Made by a program: the position numbers and the translations under genes. The notes beneath the pieces are model-generated. The model worked only from the letters and a program-made list of their open reading frames with translations. It did not search any database and was not told the DNA's origin. Positions 44,129 through 52,728 of a stretch of DNA of 64,000 bases are shown in pieces. Source of the stretch: an uncultured Rhodospirillales bacterium (GTDB lineage Bacteria; Pseudomonadota; Alphaproteobacteria; Rhodospirillales; UBA2165); the NCBI GenBank assembly GCA_913055735.1, contig CAJXKD010000001.1, forward strand, positions 1,116,001 to 1,180,000, in the 5' to 3' direction. The first letter of the stretch is position 1. The number at the start of each line of letters is the position of its first letter.

Positions 44129-45063
44129 AAACGCCGAAGTTTTTACAGTGGGCGGGCGCCGCCTCCATCGCCGTCGGCATCCATGCCGCCGCCTTCTATG
44201 CCATGTTCAACGCAACGCCCGCTTCCGGCGCACGGGATATCGGATTGGGCGGGATCGAGGTTTCCCTGGGACCGGCCGGAGCGCCCGCCAGTGTTCCTTC
44301 CGTCGCCGCGCCGGAAACCCCGCAAAGCGAGGTCGAACCCGAGGATGTTCCGGAGGAGCAACCCGAAGAGACGATAGAGAAACTGATCGAGGAAGTACCG
44401 GAAATCACGGACATCGTCGAACAGGTGGCGCTGCCCGAACCGATCGAGGAATCGGCGATCAAAGAGCCTTTGCCGGAAACGGTTCCCGAACCGGTCGAAG
44501 AGTTGCCGCCTTTGGAACCGGCCGAGACGGTACCGGTGGAAACACCGACCGTGCCGGTCGTGCAGCCCCAACGAAAACCACACCCGCCGTCACCGATCAA
44601 AGAAGTTGTCGAAGAGGTAAAGCCGGTGGAAATGGCGAAGGTCGTCGAGGCTGCGCCACCTCCCCAATCGGTCGCCGCCAGCCCGGCCGTTGACGGCAAG
44701 GCCGGCACCACCGAAGGCGACCAAACCGGCGGGGAAGCGGCGTCATCCGGCGGCGGCACACCTGGTGTCTCGCCTGATTATACGACGCTGCTGCAGGCAT
44801 GGCTGGAGAAGCACAAAACCTATCCTGCGCGCGCGCGATTGCGGCGCCAGGAGGGGATCGTCCATCTTTCCTTCACCATAGACCGCCAAGGGCAAATCCT
44901 GGCGCACGCGATCGAACGGAGTTCCGGCTACCGGCTTCTCGATCAGGAAGCGGTAGACATGCTTACCCGCGCGGCGCCCTTGCCGCCCATGCCATATGAC
45001 ATGCGTCAGCCGCAATTGGCGCTCGTCGTGCCCGTACAATTCTACCTGACCAGCCGGCGATGA
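44125..45063 (+). CDS. tonB: TonB-family energy-transducing protein
   Basis: The 312-residue protein has an N-terminal membrane anchor (AGAASIAVGIHAAAFYAMF) and a long Pro/Glu-rich periplasmic spacer (about 60-200). The C-terminal TonB domain contains YPARARLRRQEGIVHLSFTIDRQGQILAHAIERSSGY and ends PVQFYLTSRR. It links ExbB/ExbD to the outer-membrane receptor. It is coupled by 4-bp overlaps to the gene on each side. It most likely serves the receptor at 39889-41862. Confidence 0.92.
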   Translation: MKTPKFLQWAGAASIAVGIHAAAFYAMFNATPASGARDIGLGGIEVSLGPAGAPASVPSVAAPETPQSEVEPEDVPEEQPEETIEKLIEEVPEITDIVEQVALPEPIEESAIKEPLPETVPEPVEELPPLEPAETVPVETPTVPVVQPQRKPHPPSPIKEVVEEVKPVEMAKVVEAAPPPQSVAASPAVDGKAGTTEGDQTGGEAASSGGGTPGVSPDYTTLLQAWLEKHKTYPARARLRRQEGIVHLSFTIDRQGQILAHAIERSSGYRLLDQEAVDMLTRAAPLPPMPYDMRQPQLALVVPVQFYLTSRR

Positions 45064-45590
45064 CCGGACAATTGCGATTACGTTCCACCAGGATAATGAA
45101 AGCCAGATCCATGCATCGTACAGAGAACAGATCACCTACCGGCAAAGTGGCGTCCCGGCACCTGCGGCAAGTCCTGATTCTTATAACGGCTGCCACCTTC
45201 GGCGCCGTCTTTTCGACCGGCAGCCACGCGGCACCCGGGGCAACGCCCATCCAAATGGAACTCAACAAACTCGAAGCAGGACAGAATGCGTGCCGCGTCT
45301 ACATGGTTTTCGAGAACGGATCAGCGCATGCTTTCAAATCCCTGAAAACCGATCTTGTTGTGTTTGGGAATGACGGAATCATTGCCAAACGCCTGGCGGT
45401 CGAGGGCGGACCGCTGTCGGCAAAAAAAACCATCGTCAAGCTGTTCGATATCGGTGGGGTGAAGTGCGATGGCATCGGGCGGGTGCTGCTGAACGGCGTG
45501 ATGGCCTGTGAGGATGAAAGCGGTGTCCGCGACGATTGTACGGCGGCCATTCAGGTCAAATCACGAGCCGACGTCCCGTTCGTAAAATAA
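45060..45590 (+). CDS. Secreted protein of unknown function in the tonB-exbB operon
   Basis: The 176-residue product has a polar N-terminus, then a hydrophobic stretch ending in a likely cleavage site (VLILITAATFGAVFSTGSHA). A periplasmic domain of ~120 residues contains four Cys (NACRVYMVF, GGVKCDG, VMACEDE, DDCTAAI), which could form two disulfides. The ATG at 45060 overlaps the tonB stop by 4 bp; ATGs at 45096 and 45111 are alternatives. I cannot assign a known family with confidence. The position between tonB and exbB suggests an accessory role in TonB energising or in iron/haem binding (inference). Confidence 0.75.
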   Translation: MTGQLRLRSTRIMKARSMHRTENRSPTGKVASRHLRQVLILITAATFGAVFSTGSHAAPGATPIQMELNKLEAGQNACRVYMVFENGSAHAFKSLKTDLVVFGNDGIIAKRLAVEGGPLSAKKTIVKLFDIGGVKCDGIGRVLLNGVMACEDESGVRDDCTAAIQVKSRADVPFVK

Positions 45591-45614
45591 GAAAAGCGCG
45601 AAGGAGTTTCGACG

Positions 45615-46346
45615 ATGAACCAATCTATGCCGCTCGGTGACGGCCTAACCGGAGCCCAACCGTCCACCATGGCCCAGATCGGCGAGTTTCTGGCCGCGGG
45701 CGGGCCTGTTGTCGCGATCCTTCTCGCCATGTCGGTCATCGCCGTGACGTTGATCGTCCTCAAATGCTGGCAATTCTACGGCGCGCGGTTCGCCGACCGG
45801 GACAAGACCGCTTATGCCATCCGCCTTCACCAGTCTGGGCGGACCGATGCGGCGCTGGCTGCGCTTAGCGGTACCCGAAGTCCGGCGGCCCGTACGCTCA
45901 CCGTCGCATTGACGGGCCTTTCGCGCCGGGACATCAAGGAAAGCACGGTCCGCGAGGAAGTTACCCGCCGTGCCATCGGCGAGATCGAAAAACTCCGTAG
46001 CCTCTTGCGGCCACTCGAGGTAATCGGCTCGGTGGCACCACTTCTCGGTTTGTTCGGCACCGTGCTCGGGATGATCAACGCCTTCCAGCAACTCGAAGCG
46101 GCGGGCAACAACGTCAATCCCGCCATCCTGTCCGGCGGCATCTGGGAAGCCCTGCTGACCACCGCTGTGGGTCTCGCCGTCGCCATCCCCGTCGTCATGA
46201 TCCTCAACTGGTTCGAACGCATCGTCGAACGCACCGGCCACGACATAGAGGACGTGGTCACTCAGGCGTTTACGGAAGATTTGACGGCAGATCAAATGGG
46301 CGCATCCGGCACGGTAGCCGATCCGGTAAAGGTTCCCGCCGAATAG
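45615..46346 (+). CDS. exbB: ExbB/TolQ-type proton channel protein
   Basis: The 243-residue protein has three membrane segments in the MotA/TolQ/ExbB pattern. These are an N-terminal helix (VVAILLAMSVIAVTLIVLKCW), then IGSVAPLLGLFGTVLGMINAF, then AILSGGIWEALLTTAVGLAVAIPVVMILNWF. The conserved Thr of GLFGTV and LLTTAVG and the cytoplasmic EEVTRRAIGEIEKL loop are present. It forms the pentameric motor with the ExbD subunits. It closes the operon; AAGGAG precedes its ATG. Confidence 0.93.
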   Translation: MNQSMPLGDGLTGAQPSTMAQIGEFLAAGGPVVAILLAMSVIAVTLIVLKCWQFYGARFADRDKTAYAIRLHQSGRTDAALAALSGTRSPAARTLTVALTGLSRRDIKESTVREEVTRRAIGEIEKLRSLLRPLEVIGSVAPLLGLFGTVLGMINAFQQLEAAGNNVNPAILSGGIWEALLTTAVGLAVAIPVVMILNWFERIVERTGHDIEDVVTQAFTEDLTADQMGASGTVADPVKVPAE

Positions 46347-46437
46347 TGTCTTGATAGACCGGAACTCCTTCGGGTCTACTGGATGTTCAACCGCCTGGAA
46401 TCAAGGCGGAAACAACCAGATGGACCAGGGGGAGAAA

Positions 46438-47142
46438 ATGAATACGGCACCGAACGATGCACGGGTCGTGGATGGCTTTAAGCGCCAACTGCAACGCCGC
46501 GATGAACTTATCGCCGCCGGGAGCCGGCCTCTCGGCTGGAAAGTCGGCTTCGGTGCGCCGGAAGCCCTCACGAAATTGGGCATCAGCGGACCGTTGGTCG
46601 GATTTATGCTGTCGGGCGGCCTACTGAAATCCGGCGAGGCGGTCTCGATTTCCGATTGGACCAACCCCGTCGCGGAGCCGGAAATCGCCATTCATATGGG
46701 CGCCGATCTTCCCGGCGGTGCAGACCGCGCCGCGGCCGCGGACGCCATTGCCGCGCTTGGCCCGGCCATAGAACTCGCCGACGCCGACAGCCCGCCCGAA
46801 GACCCCGAGCAAATTGTCGCCGGCAACATCTATCACCGGGGGGTGGTACTGGGCGCGCCGGACAATTCACGCGCCGGCGCGCGTCTCGACGGCTTACGGG
46901 GCCGCGTCAAACGGCAGGGGGAAGAAGTTGCCGTCGTCGACGAATTGGAGGCGAATACCGGCAACCTGATCGACATCGTTCGTCATGTCGCCGACAGCCT
47001 GTCCGACGCGGGCGAGACATTGCGCGCAGGCGACGTGATCATCGCCGGCTCGGTTACGCCGCCCATCTTCCTGACGGCGGAAGATACCGACATCGCTTTC
47101 GACCTCGAAGGGATCGGAGAGGTTTCGCTCAAATTCGGTTAA
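46438..47142 (+). CDS. 2-keto-4-pentenoate hydratase-like enzyme (MhpD/FAH family)
   Basis: The 234-residue protein has the hydratase pattern: SRPLGWKVGFG, GPLVGFML, PVAEPEIAIHMG (metal-binding Glu residues), AIELADADSPPEDPEQIVAGNIYHRGVVLG, and GDVIIAGSVTPPIFL. MhpD-type enzymes add water to 2-hydroxypenta-2,4-dienoate after meta cleavage. That makes it a candidate for the step after the mhpB/mhpC-like genes about 12 kb away. The start at 46438 follows GGGGGAG. The frame runs upstream to 46351 without a ribosome site. No aldolase (MhpE) or acetaldehyde dehydrogenase (MhpF) gene is in the window. Confidence 0.85.
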   Translation: MNTAPNDARVVDGFKRQLQRRDELIAAGSRPLGWKVGFGAPEALTKLGISGPLVGFMLSGGLLKSGEAVSISDWTNPVAEPEIAIHMGADLPGGADRAAAADAIAALGPAIELADADSPPEDPEQIVAGNIYHRGVVLGAPDNSRAGARLDGLRGRVKRQGEEVAVVDELEANTGNLIDIVRHVADSLSDAGETLRAGDVIIAGSVTPPIFLTAEDTDIAFDLEGIGEVSLKFG

Positions 47143-47143
47143 G

Positions 47144-47557
47144 TCAGTCGGCCTTAACGTCCGGATGCACTTCGTAACCCGAAGCTTCGAGCGAGCCGGC
47201 GCCACTCCAACCCCAGACCAGTACGACGTCTTCGTCGGACGTGTTGTTGAAACCGTGCCATGAGCCGCGCGGCGAGTACACGACGTCTCCCTCGCCCGCC
47301 GGTTCCTGATCCTTGCCATCCGGCGTATAACTCATGCCGTGGCCCTTGAGAACGATGAAGAACTCATCGCAATTGTGATGCAGATGCCGGTCGTGCTTGG
47401 CACCCGGCGGCAACACCGTCCACCCCAAGACCAGGTCCTTGTTGCCGGTGAGCTTCTCGTTGATCAGGAACTGCACCCGCATGTCGAACCAGCCGTCCTC
47501 TTCACGCAAGCCGCCCTCAAGCGGGATATCCTTCAGGTTCGTCTTGAATTGCTTCAT
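47144..47557 (-). CDS. Single-domain cupin protein
   Basis: The 137-residue cupin shows the metal-binding first motif KHDRHLHHNCDEFFIVLKG and a second motif around SPRGSWHGFNNTSDE, where His is kept. Such proteins act as small dioxygenases, isomerases or binding proteins. It overlaps the dehydrogenase gene upstream by 4 bp, forming an operon. Its stop is one base from the convergent hydratase gene. Substrate unknown. Confidence 0.85.
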   Translation of the reverse strand: MKQFKTNLKDIPLEGGLREEDGWFDMRVQFLINEKLTGNKDLVLGWTVLPPGAKHDRHLHHNCDEFFIVLKGHGMSYTPDGKDQEPAGEGDVVYSPRGSWHGFNNTSDEDVVLVWGWSGAGSLEASGYEVHPDVKAD

Positions 47558-48438
47558 TCGTCCATTCCTCCAAGTCGCCGGTAGACGCGGTGCGCTACCA
47601 CGAAATCATTGTGATCGACGCCCATTCCGCGGCAGGCATTCATCATCTCGTTGGCGTTCGCCGCAAGCGGTACATGGCACCCCAATTCGCGCGCGAGATT
47701 AAGCACCAGCAGCATATCCTTCTGCTGCAACGTCACGTCGGCAAGCGGCACCTCGGGCATTTGACCATCGAGAATGAATGGTCCCCGGTAGCCGATGACC
47801 GGCGATGCGGCGACGCTTTTCAAAATGGCATCGAGCGCCACATCCCGTTTCACGCCCCCCTTTTCGGCAAGCGCCACGGCTTCACCGAAAGCAATAACTT
47901 CCACCATCAGGAGCGAATTCACGGCCAGCTTCATGTGAACCGCCTGACCGCTTTCCCCGATATACATGACCTTTGGCCCGATCAGCAGCAAGACGTCGCG
48001 GACACGCTCATAGGTGGCCTCGTCACCGCCCACCATAATCGAGGCGTCGCCGTTGGTCACCGTCACCGGGCTGCCGGAAATCGGCGCATCGAGCATAAAC
48101 ATACCGTGCGCCTGAAATTCGGAGGCAATTTCCGTGCTGACGGACGGCGCGATCGTGCTCATGTCGATGAAAACGCCACCCGGCTTCAGGCCTTTAATTA
48201 CGCCGTCTTCCCCAAGTGCAATGGATTTCACCGCGTTGCCGTCCGTAACGATGCAGAACACGATCTCGCATTGCGCCGCCACGGCACTGGGCGTATCGGC
48301 CCATCCCATCCCTTGTTTCATCAAGGGCTCGGCACGGGACTTGGTGCGATTCCAGCCGATAACCTCGTGGCCACCATTCATCAGACGCGGCACGATCAGC
48401 TCGCCCATTGCCCCCAGGCCGACAAATCCAATTTTCAC
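47554..48438 (-). CDS. NAD(P)-dependent beta-hydroxyacid dehydrogenase (3-hydroxyisobutyrate dehydrogenase family)
   Basis: The 294-residue protein starts with the Rossmann motif GFVGLGAMG. It contains the family signature MFMLDAPISGSPVTVTNGDASIMVGGD and a GESGQAVHMKLAVNSLL segment with the catalytic Lys. It oxidises a beta-hydroxyacid or reduces a semialdehyde (3-hydroxyisobutyrate, tartronate semialdehyde or gamma-hydroxybutyrate type). It is co-transcribed with the cupin, suggesting they act on one intermediate. It is divergent from the second TauD-like gene. Confidence 0.9.
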   Translation of the reverse strand: MKIGFVGLGAMGELIVPRLMNGGHEVIGWNRTKSRAEPLMKQGMGWADTPSAVAAQCEIVFCIVTDGNAVKSIALGEDGVIKGLKPGGVFIDMSTIAPSVSTEIASEFQAHGMFMLDAPISGSPVTVTNGDASIMVGGDEATYERVRDVLLLIGPKVMYIGESGQAVHMKLAVNSLLMVEVIAFGEAVALAEKGGVKRDVALDAILKSVAASPVIGYRGPFILDGQMPEVPLADVTLQQKDMLLVLNLARELGCHVPLAANANEMMNACRGMGVDHNDFVVAHRVYRRLGGMDE

Positions 48439-48522
48439 CTGATCCTCCCCTTATGTCGTTTTTACAGGTTGGCCAATAGTCGCTAGGCAGTTCTTCCCCG
48501 TCAAATTCTTTGGGCCTCCTTC

Positions 48523-48538
48523 TACCGATTAACCGGTA
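48523..48538. promoter_or_regulatory. Palindromic operator candidate upstream of the dehydrogenase-cupin operon
   Basis: TACCGATTAACCGGTA is a 16-bp near-perfect palindrome. It lies 85 bp from the dehydrogenase start in the 281-bp divergent gap before the TauD-like gene. No regulator gene is adjacent, so its binder is unknown. The rest of the gap shows nothing else recognisable. Confidence 0.35.
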
Positions 48539-48719
48539 AGCTTGAGACCGTAACGAAAGGATCGGAGGCACGTCCCACGCCGTCCCACCCCCGGAACTTG
48601 CCCCTCAACCTGCCTTTGATTGCGCCGGTCGAGGGCGCAGGCTAGGATTATCCGACAGGGATAAAAATGTCGGTCGACGACCTCGAAAACGGGGCGTTCG
48701 ACAGTCCAAGGGTGGCGGC

Positions 48720-49664
48720 ATGAATGTTGTGGGAGGCGGCGCCGAAGATCGGCGTCGGCAAAATCTTTTCGAAATTGTTCCGGTGGGCGCGTCCATCGGC
48801 GCCGAGATCAAGGGTATCGATCTCGCAACGCCCCTCGATGGCGCGGTGTTCGGGGCACTCTATGCCGCGCTGGTCGAGCACAAGGTCATCTTTTTTCGCA
48901 ATCAACACCTCACCGCCGAACAGCATGTCGCCTTCGGTCGTTTGTTCGGCGATCTCGAAACCCACCCGTTCCGGCCCGACAAACCGGGTCTGCCGGAGAT
49001 CGTTGTCCTCGATAACCACAAGGACAATCCCGTTCTGTCGACCGATATCTGGCACGCGGACACCACGTTCCGCGAATGTCCGACGAAATTCTCGATCCTG
49101 CATTGCCTGGAAGTTCCGCCGCGCGGCGGCGACACCTTATGGGCCGACATGATCGCTGCCCATAACGGGTTGAGCGCTCCCGTAAAAGGGCTCATCGCCG
49201 GTCTTGAAGCGATTCACGATTTCAAGAACTTTCGCCTGCTTTATGGCGACGACGACGAAGGACGCGACAAACTGCGCGAGATGGAACGGAAATACCCGAA
49301 GCCTCGCCATCCGGTCGTCAGCACTCACCCCGACACGGGCGAACGCGTACTGTATGTCAATCCGCAGTTCACGTTGCGCATAGACGGCATGTCGGTGCGC
49401 GAAAGCGACGGCATCCTCTCCATCCTGTACGACCAAGCGAAAACGCCCGAATATCAATTCCGGCTGAATTGGGAGCCGGGAACGGTTGCCATGTGGGACA
49501 ACCGCTCGACCCAACACTATGCCTCAAACGATTATTACCCTGCACGGCGCCTCATGGAACGTGTCGCCGTGATCGGGGAAAAACCCTATTTCGACCCCGA
49601 CGCCACACCCGCACGGCAAACGTCATCGATCGCCAGGGTGCACGCCTATGACGGATTACATTGA
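48720..49664 (+). CDS. TauD/TfdA-family Fe(II)/2-oxoglutarate dioxygenase (second copy)
   Basis: The 314-residue enzyme keeps the facial triad (H112-x-D114 in DIWHADTTF, and the distal His in WDNRSTQHYASNDYY) and the 2-oxoglutarate Arg in RRLMERVAV. It has an insertion relative to the first TauD-like protein around DDDEGRDKLREMERKYPKPRHP. The substrate is not evident. It overlaps the frame of the following TAXI gene region and precedes it by ~33 bp, so the pair probably imports and hydroxylates one compound. Confidence 0.9.
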   Translation: MNVVGGGAEDRRRQNLFEIVPVGASIGAEIKGIDLATPLDGAVFGALYAALVEHKVIFFRNQHLTAEQHVAFGRLFGDLETHPFRPDKPGLPEIVVLDNHKDNPVLSTDIWHADTTFRECPTKFSILHCLEVPPRGGDTLWADMIAAHNGLSAPVKGLIAGLEAIHDFKNFRLLYGDDDEGRDKLREMERKYPKPRHPVVSTHPDTGERVLYVNPQFTLRIDGMSVRESDGILSILYDQAKTPEYQFRLNWEPGTVAMWDNRSTQHYASNDYYPARRLMERVAVIGEKPYFDPDATPARQTSSIARVHAYDGLH

Positions 49665-49696
49665 CCAATTCACGAAAAATTTCAGGGAGGAGAACC

Positions 49697-50704
49697 ATGA
49701 ACATCAGAAAATTGGCTTTCGGCCTTGCCGCCCTCGCGGCGAGCACGGCCTTCACCGTTACGAACGCAAACGCGCAACGCGTCGTCCTCGGCGGCAACCC
49801 ACAGGGCAGCCTGCTCTATTCCATGTCCAACGCCATTGGCGCGACGGTGACCAAGCACTCCAATCTCAAGGTGGATGTCCTGCCGCAAGGTGCCACCGTC
49901 TTTTACCCCATGATGGCCTCGCAAGAGGTGGACTTTGGCATGGTCAATCCCATGGACGTGCTGGCAGCCGCCAAGGGCCTGCCACCCTATGACAAAGTCA
50001 CCGGCGGCAAGGGTTTCCCGTTGCAAACCTTGATGCTTGGCTCGCCCATCCGCCTCTCGCTTGTCACCTCTAAGGATTCGGGCGTTGCCAAACTCGAAGA
50101 CCTGAAAGGCAAGCGTGTTGTTGCCAATTACGGCGCCTTCGCAAGCGCCGGCAAAACGGCATTATCGGTCCTCGCCAACGCCGGCTTGGGAGCAAATGAC
50201 GTTAACGTCGTGACCGTATCGTCCTATCCGGAAGGCGTACGCGCCGTCATGGAAGGGCGCGCGGATGCGGCGGTCGGTTCCATCGGCAGCGGCATCGTCC
50301 AGGAACTCGATGCGGCCCGCGGCGCCCGTATTCTGCAAATCGATCCGGGGTCGGATGCCATGGGCAAGACCCGCAAAGTCGGCTCCGCCTTTGTCCCAAT
50401 GAAAGTCAATAAGGGCCTGCCCGGAATCGAGGTCGATACATGGGTGATCGGCTATTCCATTCCCATTGTCGCACGCACCGACTTGGACGAAGACACCGCA
50501 TACGAATTCGTCAAAGCCGTGTGGAATCACTACAGCGAGCTCAAGGGTATCTTCCGGCCCCTCGCAACCTGGACCCCGGACCGGTTCGCCAGCACGGAAG
50601 CGGTGCTGCCCTATCATCCCGGCGCCATCAAGTTCTACAAGGAAGCGGGCGTTTGGACGGACGAAATGGAGAAACACCAGGCGCAACTGAAGTCGGCGAT
50701 GTAG
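49697..50704 (+). CDS. TAXI-family TRAP substrate-binding protein (second set)
   Basis: The 335-residue protein has a signal peptide (MNIRKLAFGLAALAASTAFTVTNANA) and a TAXI binding fold: VVLGGNPQGSLLYSMSNAIGATV, EVDFGMVNPMDVLAA, LEDLKGKRVVANYGAFA and EAVLPYHPGAIKFYKEAGVWTDEM. It serves the fused permease encoded next. The start at 49697 has GGGAGGAG upstream and begins on the signal peptide. It resembles but clearly differs from the TAXI protein at 11215, so it probably binds a different ligand. Confidence 0.9.
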   Translation: MNIRKLAFGLAALAASTAFTVTNANAQRVVLGGNPQGSLLYSMSNAIGATVTKHSNLKVDVLPQGATVFYPMMASQEVDFGMVNPMDVLAAAKGLPPYDKVTGGKGFPLQTLMLGSPIRLSLVTSKDSGVAKLEDLKGKRVVANYGAFASAGKTALSVLANAGLGANDVNVVTVSSYPEGVRAVMEGRADAAVGSIGSGIVQELDAARGARILQIDPGSDAMGKTRKVGSAFVPMKVNKGLPGIEVDTWVIGYSIPIVARTDLDEDTAYEFVKAVWNHYSELKGIFRPLATWTPDRFASTEAVLPYHPGAIKFYKEAGVWTDEMEKHQAQLKSAM

Positions 50705-50723
50705 TCTGGACGTAACGGCTCAC

Positions 50724-50754
50724 CCGCCCTTCTCAATTCGCTTGGGAGGGGCGG
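50724..50754 (+). terminator. Intercistronic hairpin between the TAXI and TRAP permease genes
   Basis: The arms 50724-50736 and 50742-50754 pair over 13 bp (with G-T wobbles) around a 5-nt loop, without a T-run. It is the third such stem directly after a binding-protein gene in this window. Confidence 0.6.
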
Positions 50755-50766
50755 CGGCCTCGTATC

Positions 50767-52695
50767 ATGCTCGACAATAAAAGATACCTGACCGGCGCCT
50801 GGGCTATCGCCGCGCAAACGCTCGCAGCGCTGCTGCCTATAGCGACCATCATCTATGCTCTGCAGCTTTTCTCCAAAGCCGGCATCGTCATCTACAAGGA
50901 ACAATTCCTGACGTTCTTCCTGACGTTGGCGATGGTCCTCACCTTCATGACCATCCCGGCGCGCAAGCCGAAGGAGGGCACGGAACGTCCGTCGGCCGGT
51001 TCGGGGAACGTTCCTTGGTATGACGTCATCCTGATTATCGCAGCGCTCGGCGCGGGCGGATATACGGCGTTCTGGTATCATATCCTGTTGCCGCAAATCG
51101 GATTCCTCACCACCGACAAAATCGTCGTCAGCACCATCGGTGTCGTGTTGCTGCTCGAGGCGACACGGCGCTATGCCGGTTGGACCATGGTGCTGGTCGG
51201 AGCCGCCGCGCTCACCTACGCCTATTTCGGTCACACCCTCAGCGGGATTTTCGAAACCCGCTTTATCCGCTTCGACCGACTGATGCTGCTGAATTACATG
51301 GGACAGGATGCCATCCACGGCATCCCCTTGTATGTCGCCGCCACCATCGTTGCTGCGTTCATGCTGTTCGGGCAGATGCTGTTCGAGGTGGGCGGCGGCA
51401 AGGCCATTTCCGATTTCGCCTTCGCCATCTTGGGCAAGCGCCGAGGCGGCCCTGCCAAAGTCAGCGTCGTCGCAAGCGCGCTGTTTGGTTCGCTGTCGGG
51501 GAGCGCCTCGGCCAATGTCGCGACCACCGGCATGGTGACGATCCCGATGATGAAACAAACCGGCTATGCCGATCACAAGGCTGCCGCCATCGAAGCCGTC
51601 GCCTCGACAGGCGGGCTCATCCTGCCGCCGATTATGGCGGCGACCGGCTTCATCATGGCCGAGTTTCTCGGCGTCCCCTATGCCGACATCGCCATTGCCG
51701 CGCTGCTGCCGGCTTTGTTGTTCTATCTGTGTGTCTATATCCAGGTCGATCTCGAGGCGGCCAAGACGGGGATAACTGGCTGGTCCAATAGCGATCTGCC
51801 GCCCCTGAAACCCGCATTAATCGCCGTTCTGCCCATCGCCGTCCCCATCGCCATCTTGCTCTACAGCCTGTTCGGCCTCTATCAACGCCCTGAAACTTCA
51901 GCCTTTTTCGCAACTCTTACCACCCTCATTGTCAGCCTGGCGTTGCCGTCCATGCGGCGATCCTGGCGGTCCTATCTCAAGGCGCTGACAGCAACAGGCG
52001 AGGCGGTCGTCTATATCGCGATCATCTGCGGTATCGCCGGTTTGGTCATGGGATGTCTCGGGATCACCGGGCTCGGCGGCAACTTGTCGCAGAAGCTTGT
52101 CCAGGTGGCGGGCGGAGACGTGTGGGCATTGCTAGGCCTTGCCGCTGTCGCCAGCATCGTCCTCGGCATGGGCGTGCCGGTGACCGCCACCTACATCATC
52201 CTCGTCATTCTGGTCGGACCCGCGCTGGTCGCCGCCGGCATTAACGAACTGGCCGCACACATGTTCGTGTTCTATTTCGGCACGCTGTCGTTCCTAACCC
52301 CTCCCGTGTGTATTTCGGTCTTCGTTGCCGCCGCACTCGCCAAGGCCGACCCGATGAAGACGGCGTTCTTCGCTGTCCGGCTCGCCGCCGTCGCCTATAT
52401 CATCCCCTTCGTTTTTGTTTTCGACGAAGGCTTCCTGCTGGCGGGCGGATCGCTGGCAATTGCCAATGCCGTGGTCGGTTCTGTTGCCGGGGTGCTTCTC
52501 TTGTCCATCGGACTTGTCGGCTTTTTCGTCGCGCCGCTGCCAATGCCCCTGCGCGCCATCACATTTGCCACCGGTCTCGCCGCTCTTCCCCTCGGCGCCA
52601 CATCGTGGGCCTTTGCCGGGGCCGGATGGGCGCTCGTGATCGCCCTCTATGCGCTGCAGCGGCGCAGACGGCCAATGCCTTTCGCTGCTCAGTAA
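50767..52695 (+). CDS. TRAP transporter fused permease (second set)
   Basis: The 642-residue inner-membrane protein fuses DctQ-like helices to a DctM-like half. Recognisable parts are a ALFGSLSGSASANVATTGMVTIPMM segment, ASTGGLILPPIMAATGFIMAEFL, ASIVLGMGVPVTATYIILVILVGPAL and FLTPPVCISVFVAAALA. It has the same architecture as the 12301-14280 permease. It is in an operon with its TAXI binding protein, giving a complete carrier. Confidence 0.92.
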   Translation: MLDNKRYLTGAWAIAAQTLAALLPIATIIYALQLFSKAGIVIYKEQFLTFFLTLAMVLTFMTIPARKPKEGTERPSAGSGNVPWYDVILIIAALGAGGYTAFWYHILLPQIGFLTTDKIVVSTIGVVLLLEATRRYAGWTMVLVGAAALTYAYFGHTLSGIFETRFIRFDRLMLLNYMGQDAIHGIPLYVAATIVAAFMLFGQMLFEVGGGKAISDFAFAILGKRRGGPAKVSVVASALFGSLSGSASANVATTGMVTIPMMKQTGYADHKAAAIEAVASTGGLILPPIMAATGFIMAEFLGVPYADIAIAALLPALLFYLCVYIQVDLEAAKTGITGWSNSDLPPLKPALIAVLPIAVPIAILLYSLFGLYQRPETSAFFATLTTLIVSLALPSMRRSWRSYLKALTATGEAVVYIAIICGIAGLVMGCLGITGLGGNLSQKLVQVAGGDVWALLGLAAVASIVLGMGVPVTATYIILVILVGPALVAAGINELAAHMFVFYFGTLSFLTPPVCISVFVAAALAKADPMKTAFFAVRLAAVAYIIPFVFVFDEGFLLAGGSLAIANAVVGSVAGVLLLSIGLVGFFVAPLPMPLRAITFATGLAALPLGATSWAFAGAGWALVIALYALQRRRRPMPFAAQ

Positions 52696-52728
52696 GTATC
52701 ATCGACTTGTGCTTGGAAAGAAGACGTT

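Noticed and set aside
48720..49664. Apparent loss of the distal iron-binding His in the second TauD-like protein (RRLMERV versus RRVMHRV)
   Set aside because: Counting from E. coli TauD, the ligand His is the one in the TQHYA segment, which is present here; the MHR/MER position is not a ligand.
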